Below, piece after piece: positions 3,088-9,575 of a stretch of 9,575 nucleotides of DNA. This stretch comes from PVC group bacterium (GTDB lineage: Bacteria; Verrucomicrobiota; Kiritimatiellia; SS1-B-03-39; PXDE01): NCBI GenBank assembly GCA_003566475.1, contig PXDE01000071.1, positions 1 through 9,575 on the forward strand, read 5' to 3'. Position 1 is the stretch's first letter. Each line of letters begins with the position of its first letter. Made by a program: the position numbers and the translations under genes. The notes under the pieces are model-generated. The model ran no database searches and had not been told where the DNA came from. It saw nothing but the letters and a program-made list of their open reading frames with translations.

Positions 3088-5483
3088 CCGCCAGAACCGC
3101 CGATTTCGACACGATCCCGGTGCGCGACCTGACTCCGGAGGATCTGACCGGGCTGAGCGAGCGCATGAAGCTGTCGCTCTCCGGCGAGGACATGCTGGCC
3201 ATCCAGGCCCAGTTCCGGGATCTGGCCCGCGACCCCACGGACGTGGAGCTGGAGGTGATCGCCCAGACCTGGAGCGAGCACTGCAAGCACCGGATCTTCA
3301 ACGCCGACATCCGCCACCAGGGCCCCCGGGGCGCGGAGCGGGTGGACAGCCTGTTCAAGACCTTCGTGCGCGGGGTGACCGAGCCCATCATGGAGGCCCG
3401 TCCGGACTTCGTGCTGAGCGCGTTCCACGACAACGCGGGTTTCATCCGCCTCGACGACGACACGGCGATCTGTCTGAAGCTGGAGACCCACAACCACCCC
3501 TCGGCGATCGAGCCCTACGCGGGGGCCAACACCGGGCTGGGCGGGGTGATCCGCGACATCCTCGGCGCGGGCAAGGGCGCGCGGCCGGTGGCCTCGCTGG
3601 ACGTGTTCTGCTTCGGCCGCCCGGACACCCCGCCCGAGCAGGTGACCGGGGATCTCATCCATCCGCTGGGCGTGTTCCGGGGCGTGGTCCGGGGCGTGCG
3701 CGACTACGGCAACCGCATGGGCATCCCCACCGTGGGCGGAGCCATCCAGTTCGCCGACGGCTATCTGCACAACCCGCTGGTGTTCTGCGGAACGGCCGGG
3801 ACCATCCCCATCGCCGACATCCCCAAGAAGGTGGAGCCGGGCATGCTGGTGGTGGCGGTGGGCGGTCGCACCGGGCGCGACGGGCTGCACGGAGCGACCT
3901 TCTCCTCGGCCGCCCTCGACACGGACAGCCACGAGGAGGACAAGGGCGCGGTCCAGATCGGCAATCCCATCGAGGAGAAGAAGGTCACGGATATGGTCCT
4001 CCAGGCCCGGGCGGAGGGGCTGATCGGGTTCATCACCGACTGCGGGGCGGGCGGGTTCTCGAGCGCGGCCGGGGAGATGCTCTCGGAGCTGGGCGGGGAG
4101 ATCCAGCTCGAGAACTGCCCGCTCAAGGAGCCCGGCCTGCGGAGCTGGGAGATCTTCCTGAGCGAGAGCCAGGAGCGGATGGTGCTGGCCATCCGCCACG
4201 AGCACTGGAACCGCGTCCGCGAGCTGGCCCGCATCTACGAGACCGAGGCCACGGTGATCGGCCGGGCCACCGGCGACGGCCGGCTCCGGGTGGTGCATCA
4301 CGGCCAGGTGGTGTGCGACCTCGACGGCGGGTTCCTGCACGAGGCCCCCCGCAAACGCCTGACCTCGACCTACCGCCCGGCCAGGGCCGCCCCGGTGGCC
4401 CTGCCGGACGCGGGCGAGGCCCCGGCCCTGCTGCGGGCCCTGCTCGCCGACGTCAACCTGTGCTCCCGCGAGCCGGTGATCCGCGAGTACGACCACGAGG
4501 TGCAGGGCAACACCGTGAACAAGCCGTTGGCCGGTCCGGACGGGCGGTGTCCCCAGGACGGGGCGGTGATCCGGGTGGACGGCACGGGCCGCTTCATGGC
4601 CCTCGGCGTGTCGCTGCTGCCGTCGTTCGGCGAGCGCGACGCCTACCGCATGGGTCTGTCCACCGTGGACGAGGCGGTGCGTCAGGTGGTGGCGGCCGGG
4701 GCGGATCCGGACCAGGTGGCCCTGCTCGACAACTTCTGCGCGGGCGACCCGACCCAGCCCGACGAGCTGGGCAAGCTGGTGGAGACGGCGCGGGGCATGG
4801 CCGAGGCGGCCCGGGCCTACGGGACTCCGTTCATCTCCGGCAAGGACTCCTTCTACAACTGCTACGACACCGAGCAGGGCACGGTGAATATCCCGCTCAC
4901 CCTGCTGGTGAGCGCCCTGGCCCGGATCGACGACCCGGCCTGGATCACCCCCGCCTCCCTGCGCGGCCCCGGAAACCTGCTGGTGATGCTGGGCGCCACG
5001 GCGGCGGAGCTGGGCGGCAGCGCCCTGGCCCGGCATCTGGGCCAGAACGCGGGCACGGTGCCCACACTCGACCCGCCGACGGTGCGCGAAGCCTACCGCC
5101 GGTTCCACCAGGCGGTGCGCCAGGGGCTGGTGCAGTCGGCCCACGATCTGTCCGAAGGCGGGCTGGCCGTGGCCGCCGCCGAGGCCGGGTTCTCGCTGCG
5201 GGCGGGGGTCGAGATCGACCTCGACGCCGTGCCCGGGGCCCGGGGCCTGGAGGCGCTGGAGACCCTGTTCTCGGAATCCAACGGACGGATTCTGTTCGAG
5301 GTCCGGCCCGAGGACGAGGCCGCGCTGCGGGAGATCCTCGACGACAGCCCGTGGGCGGTCGTGGGGCGCACGACCGAGGGCGAGGCCCGCCTCGTCTTCT
5401 CCCGGGGCGGTCAGACCGTGCTTGCCGATTCGCTCTCCGACCTTAAGGATGCCTGGACATGCGGCCTCACGCCCTACTACTGA
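3084..5483 (+). CDS. purL: FGAM synthase subunit PurL
   Basis: PurL is the ATP-dependent synthetase of FGAM synthase; it uses ammonia from PurQ to convert FGAR to FGAM. The 799-residue protein has the linker region (RMKLSLSGEDMLAIQAQF, 27-44; RDPTDVELE, 49-57) followed by QTWSEHC (61-67). Next come the active-site ETHNHPSA (134-141) with its conserved histidine, the glycine-rich TDCGAGGFSSA (318-328), YDHEVQGNTV (469-478), HDLSEGG (687-693) and LFSESNGR (728-735) in the second AIRS-like half. It is somewhat longer than common small PurL (about 740) and far shorter than fused enterobacterial PurL (about 1300). The start is ATG 3084, overlapping the purS stop, with GGGGAGG at 3067-3073. The same frame stays open upstream across purS, but those residues are low-complexity shadow. 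The end overlaps purQ by 25 nt. Confidence 0.95.
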   Translation: MTARTADFDTIPVRDLTPEDLTGLSERMKLSLSGEDMLAIQAQFRDLARDPTDVELEVIAQTWSEHCKHRIFNADIRHQGPRGAERVDSLFKTFVRGVTEPIMEARPDFVLSAFHDNAGFIRLDDDTAICLKLETHNHPSAIEPYAGANTGLGGVIRDILGAGKGARPVASLDVFCFGRPDTPPEQVTGDLIHPLGVFRGVVRGVRDYGNRMGIPTVGGAIQFADGYLHNPLVFCGTAGTIPIADIPKKVEPGMLVVAVGGRTGRDGLHGATFSSAALDTDSHEEDKGAVQIGNPIEEKKVTDMVLQARAEGLIGFITDCGAGGFSSAAGEMLSELGGEIQLENCPLKEPGLRSWEIFLSESQERMVLAIRHEHWNRVRELARIYETEATVIGRATGDGRLRVVHHGQVVCDLDGGFLHEAPRKRLTSTYRPARAAPVALPDAGEAPALLRALLADVNLCSREPVIREYDHEVQGNTVNKPLAGPDGRCPQDGAVIRVDGTGRFMALGVSLLPSFGERDAYRMGLSTVDEAVRQVVAAGADPDQVALLDNFCAGDPTQPDELGKLVETARGMAEAARAYGTPFISGKDSFYNCYDTEQGTVNIPLTLLVSALARIDDPAWITPASLRGPGNLLVMLGATAAELGGSALARHLGQNAGTVPTLDPPTVREAYRRFHQAVRQGLVQSAHDLSEGGLAVAAAEAGFSLRAGVEIDLDAVPGARGLEALETLFSESNGRILFEVRPEDEAALREILDDSPWAVVGRTTEGEARLVFSRGGQTVLADSLSDLKDAWTCGLTPYY

Positions 5484-6201
5484 AGTTCCCCGGCACCAAC
5501 TGCGACGCCGAGACCGCCCGCGCCCTCCAGGCGGCGGGGTTCGAGGCCCGCATCCTGCCCTTCCCGCTGGCCGACCGCGAGCAGCTCGCGGAGACCGACC
5601 TGGTGGTGCTGGCGGGCGGGTTCAGCTACGGCGACTACATCATGGCCGCCCGCCTGGCCCAGATCGAGATCGAGACCCGGCTGGGCGACGCCCTCCACCG
5701 GTTCCGGGACACCGGCGGCCATCTGCTGGGCATCTGCAACGGGTTTCAGATCCTGATGCGTCTGGGACTGCTGCCCGAGGGCAGCCTGATCGAGAACCGG
5801 CAGGGCCGATTCGTGTGCCGCTGGGTGCGTCTGCGCAACCGGGCGCCGTCCAGCCCGTTCCTGAGCCGCCTGCCCGAGACCTTCGAGCTGCCCATCGCCC
5901 ATGCCGAGGGCCGGTTCGTGGCCGCCGAAGCCGAGGTGCAGCGCTACCTGGCCGACGGACGGGCCGCCCTCACCTACGAGGAGGATGTCAACGGCTCCCT
6001 CGGGGCCATCGCGGGTCTCCAGGACGAGACGGGGCGGGTGTTCGGGCTGATGCCCCACCCCGAGCGGTTCCTGACCGCGCTCGACCATCCCGACCGGCCG
6101 CCCGGGACTGGCGACGGGCCGGGAAGCGGGTATGCTTTCTTCGCGGGTATTCACGACCACATCCAGGCCGGCCGCGCCGAAACGGCAGGAGAGGCGTCCA
6201 G

Positions 6202-6205
<4 letters not shown>
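5459..6205 (+). CDS. purQ: FGAM synthase glutaminase subunit PurQ
   Basis: PurQ is a class I (triad) glutamine amidotransferase that releases ammonia from glutamine for PurL. The 248-residue protein starts MRPHALLLKFPGTNCDAETA and contains LAGGFSYGDY (51-60) and the nucleophile elbow GICNGFQIL with Cys93. The rest of the triad is in MPHPERF (His200, Glu202). PHPERF followed by G..FF.GI near the C-terminus is typical of PurQ. The 248-residue length fits bacterial PurQ with some insertions, including a Pro/Gly-rich loop at 210-224. ATG 5459 lies inside the end of purL (25-nt overlap) with AAGGA about 9 nt upstream, so translation is probably coupled. The stop overlaps the purF GTG by 4 nt (6202-6205). 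Confidence 0.95.
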
Positions 6206-7600
<1,395 letters not shown>

Positions 7601-7623
<23 letters not shown>

Positions 7624-8596
7624 GGACGCCGGAGTGGACACCCACGAGGCGGCCCGCCTGGTGGACGACATCGCCGCCCATGTCGGCCGCACGGCAGGGG
7701 GCCGGTTCAAGCTGTTCCAGGCCTTCGGCCTGTTCGCGGCCGGGCTCGATCTGTCCGGCTACCGGCACCCCGTGATCTTCACCGGCACCGACGGGGTGGG
7801 CACCAAGCTCAAGCTGCTGCTCGAGCACGGCCTGCCCGAGGTGGCGGGGCGGGATCTGGTGGGCATGAACGTCAACGACGTGCTCACCGCCAATGCCGAT
7901 CCAGCCCTGTTTCTCGACTACGTGGCCATGGCCAAGCTCGACCGGCCGCTGATCGCCCGGCTGATCGAGGGCATGGCCGACGCTCTGGCCGAATGCGGGG
8001 CGGTGCTGGCCGGTGGCGAGACGGCCGAGATGCCGGGCCTGGTGCATCCCGGGCAGGTCGAGCTGGCCGGGTTCGCCATCGGGGTGGCCGAGCGCGAGGA
8101 CATCCTCGACCCCACCACGGTGCGGCCCGGCGACGCGGTGATCGGCTTTCCCTCGAACGGATTCCACGCGAACGGGTGGAGTCTGATCCGGCGCATCCTC
8201 GCCCAGTTCGAGGACGATTTCACGCCCGGCGACATCCAGTCGCTGCTCACCCCCACCCGGCTCTACCACGAGGTGGTGGCCGAACTGCGGGCCTGGAAGC
8301 CCCAACTCCGGGCCATGGCCCACATCACCGGTGGCGGCATCCCCGAGAACCTGACCCGGGTGCTCAACGGGTGCGGGGCCGACCTCACGGTCCCCCGCTG
8401 GGAGATTCCCGCCGCACGCAAGGTTCTGGCCCATGTCGATTGGGAGGACGCCTGCGAGGCGTTCAACCTCGGCATCGGCTGGATCGCGGTGGTCGACCCC
8501 GAGGCGGCCCCCGAAATTCTCCAGGCCCTTCAGGACGCGGTGCAGCTCGGCGTCACCACGGCGGAGGGGCCGGTCGCGGTGCGGGAGGCGTCGTGA
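7601..8596 (+). CDS. purM: AIR synthase PurM
   Basis: PurM (phosphoribosylformylglycinamidine cyclo-ligase) closes the imidazole ring, converting FGAM to AIR with ATP. The 331-residue protein has the family marks in order: YRDAGVD (7-13), GTDGVGTKLK (62-71), NVNDVLTANADPALFLDY (90-107), LAGGETAEMPG (136-146), FPSNGFHANGWSLIR (183-197), AHITGGGIPEN (240-250) and FNLGIGW (288-294). The second motif is divergent: most PurM have a 'GAEPLFFLDY' type here, while this one reads NADPALFLDY. The start is TTG 7601, overlapping the purF end by 23 nt with a strong GGAGG. The stop overlaps the purN GTG candidate (GTGA, 8593-8596). It belongs to the same ATP-binding superfamily as PurL. Confidence 0.95.
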
Positions 8597-9384
8597 GCAC
8601 TCCCGTCGCCCCCGACGCCAAGGAGGGGGCCGCACATGGCCCCGCCGACGGCCACACCGAAGGCCACGCTCTGGCCCCTCGACCAGGCTCGGGAGCATCG
8701 GGCGTGGCTACGGGCGAACCATCCCCAACCCCCTATCCCCAATCCCCAATCCCCATGCCCCCCCGAATTGGCGTCCTCGCCTCGGGCCGGGGCTCGAACT
8801 TCGTGGCCATCGCGGAGGCCATCCGCCGGGGGGATCTGAAGGCCGAGATCGCATTGCTCATCTCCGACCGCAAGGACGCGGCCGCGCTGGCGAAGGCCCG
8901 CGAGCTGGGCATTGCGGCCGAGCACATCCCCTACTCGGTCAAGGACCGCGAGGCCTTCGAACGAGCGGCGGGCGACCGGTTCGACGAGGCGGGATGCTCC
9001 CTTATCATCCTGGCCGGCTACATGCGGCTGCTCACCCCCTATTTCGTTCGCCGCTACCCCGGCCGCATTCTCAACATCCACCCGTCCCTGCTTCCATCCT
9101 TCCGCGGACTGCACGCCCAGAAGCAGGCCCTGGAGTTCGGGGTGAAGATCGCGGGCTGCACGGTGCACGTGGTGACCGAGGAACTCGACGCCGGTCCCAT
9201 CCTCGGCCAGCGGGCGGTGCCGGTGCTGGAGGACGACACCGAAGACACGCTGTCCGCCCGGATTCTGGAGCAGGAGCATCGGCTGTACCCGGAGGCGATC
9301 GGGAGGTATCTGGCGGATGGCGTGGGGATGGGTCAGGGGTCAGTGACGGCCGCTGGTCGGCTGGGCCAGCCGGATGAAGGGTGA
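8593..9384 (+). CDS. purN: GAR formyltransferase PurN with N-terminal extension
   Basis: PurN transfers a formyl group from 10-formyl-THF to GAR (purine step 3). The enzyme core starts at Met55 (ATG 8755): IGVLASGRGSNF (59-70), LAGYMRLL (140-147), NIHPSLLPSF (161-170) and DAGPILGQ (199-206). Counted from Met55, the catalytic Asn107, His109 and Asp145 match E. coli Asn106, His108 and Asp144 within one position. From ATG 8755 the product is 209 residues, the usual length. That ATG follows a C-rich run with no Shine-Dalgarno. GTG 8593 has GGGAGG at 8583-8588 and a GTGA overlap like the rest of the operon, so I list it as the start. It adds 54 Pro/Gly/Ala-rich residues with no recognised fold. 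The C-terminal ~20 residues (GMGQGSVTAAGRLGQPDEG) also come from repetitive DNA. The identity is certain; the start is not. Confidence 0.9.
   Translation: MSTPVAPDAKEGAAHGPADGHTEGHALAPRPGSGASGVATGEPSPTPYPQSPIPMPPRIGVLASGRGSNFVAIAEAIRRGDLKAEIALLISDRKDAAALAKARELGIAAEHIPYSVKDREAFERAAGDRFDEAGCSLIILAGYMRLLTPYFVRRYPGRILNIHPSLLPSFRGLHAQKQALEFGVKIAGCTVHVVTEELDAGPILGQRAVPVLEDDTEDTLSARILEQEHRLYPEAIGRYLADGVGMGQGSVTAAGRLGQPDEG
8716..8760. repeat. Degenerate CCCCAAT tandem repeat at the purN core start
   Basis: The stretch contains CCCCAAC, CCCCCTAT, CCCCAAT, CCCCAAT and CCCCATG in a row, a simple repeat of about 7-8 bp. The last unit supplies the ATG at 8755. It replaces the purine-rich stretch expected before a start codon. 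Confidence 0.7.
9358..9372. repeat. 7-bp palindrome at the purN 3' end
   Basis: CGGCTGG-G-CCAGCCG is a perfect inverted repeat lying in the last codons of purN. No T-run follows, so it is not a standard intrinsic terminator, but it could form a 5-bp hairpin at the end of the operon mRNA. Confidence 0.4.
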
Positions 9385-9575
9385 GACAGCAGGCGTGCTT
9401 CGGGATGCGTGATTCGCGATGCGGGATGTCTGTCCGTGGTTTATGGTCCTTCGTCCACCGACCTTAGCCCGAGTTCCGGGCCGATTTCCGGAAACCCCAG
9501 CAAAACCGCATTTTTGGGCGCAAATGTAGCAAGTGCATATTGAAACAAATACCTTCAACCCCTTTACATGCGGGC
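9385..9575. other. Non-coding right edge with degenerate repeats
   Basis: No credible gene is visible. 9398-9428 carries GGGATGCGTGATTCGCGATG followed by CGGGATG, a GATGCG/GATTCG simple repeat. 9474-9493 is a weak inverted repeat (TTCCGG and CCGGAA) without a T-run. From about 9495 the sequence becomes clearly richer in A and T. TTGAAA (9540-9545), 18 nt, then TTACAT (9564-9569) could be a poor promoter for a gene beyond the edge. I see no convincing intrinsic terminator for the pur operon. Confidence 0.4.

Noticed and set aside
3060..5144. A very long minus-strand open frame (694 codons) antisense to purL.
   Set aside because: It is His/Gly/Arg/Ala-rich with no motifs, as expected for the antisense frame of a GC-rich gene.
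7993..8592. The purN frame is open far upstream inside purM.
   Set aside because: The residues are Arg/Gly-rich shadow of purM; the functional starts are GTG 8593 or ATG 8755.
9474..9493. Intrinsic terminator after purN.
   Set aside because: The 6-bp stem has an 8-nt loop and no T-run; TTTTT at 9511-9515 is not attached to a stem.
9340..9558. Minus-strand 72-codon frame at the right edge, starting MKVFVSICTCYICAQ.
   Set aside because: It runs into the purN 3' end, has no RBS and no recognisable family.

Overview
This is a very GC-rich bacterial window in two parts. About 6.8 kb on the right (2638-9384, + strand) is a tightly packed de novo purine operon, purS-purL-purQ-purF-purM-purN. About 2.6 kb on the left is a repeat-rich region holding small and broken genes. 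The separate PurS/PurL/PurQ set, the Bacillus-type PurF and the density of short intergenic repeats suit an environmental bacterium, perhaps an uncultured lineage near the deltaproteobacterial or planctomycete/PVC groups. The sequence alone does not fix the taxonomy.

Layout. 1-357 (-): partial gene running off the left edge, resembling SUKH (SMI1/KNR4) proteins. About 455-700: left piece of an IS21-like element with the DNA-binding start of its transposase. 700-942 (-): small ribbon-helix-helix antitoxin-like gene without a visible toxin. 993-1330 and 1718-2037: two diverged direct copies of a hairpin-rich intergenic cassette. They bracket an intact hicB-like antitoxin gene (1435-1647) and a 24-codon relic of hicA (1644-1718). 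2038-2450: further hairpins and short repeats. 2471-2499: a plausible sigma70-type promoter for the operon. 2638-9384: six purine genes joined by 4-25 nt overlaps. 9385-9575: non-coding, with degenerate short repeats and then an AT-richer edge.

How the genes work together. PurF makes phosphoribosylamine from PRPP and glutamine. PurN formylates GAR to FGAR. PurL, with PurQ (glutaminase) and PurS (structural bridge), makes FGAM. PurM closes the ring to AIR. PurD and all steps after AIR are not in the window. The junctions (ATGA or GTGA overlaps, or overlaps of about 25 nt, with GTG and TTG starts) point to one mRNA with translational coupling.

Main oddities: an apparently in-frame collapse of hicA that keeps both ends of the toxin; a second orphan antitoxin next to a transposon break; a 20-bp repeat present twelve times in strict register, all in one orientation; a stand-alone PurS that looks like two PurS domains fused; and a purN whose two ends run into simple repeats, giving a 54-residue low-complexity N-terminal extension if the best-supported start is used. 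I see no clearly new defence or mobile system. The most unusual content is the repeat architecture and the antitoxin-without-toxin remnants.
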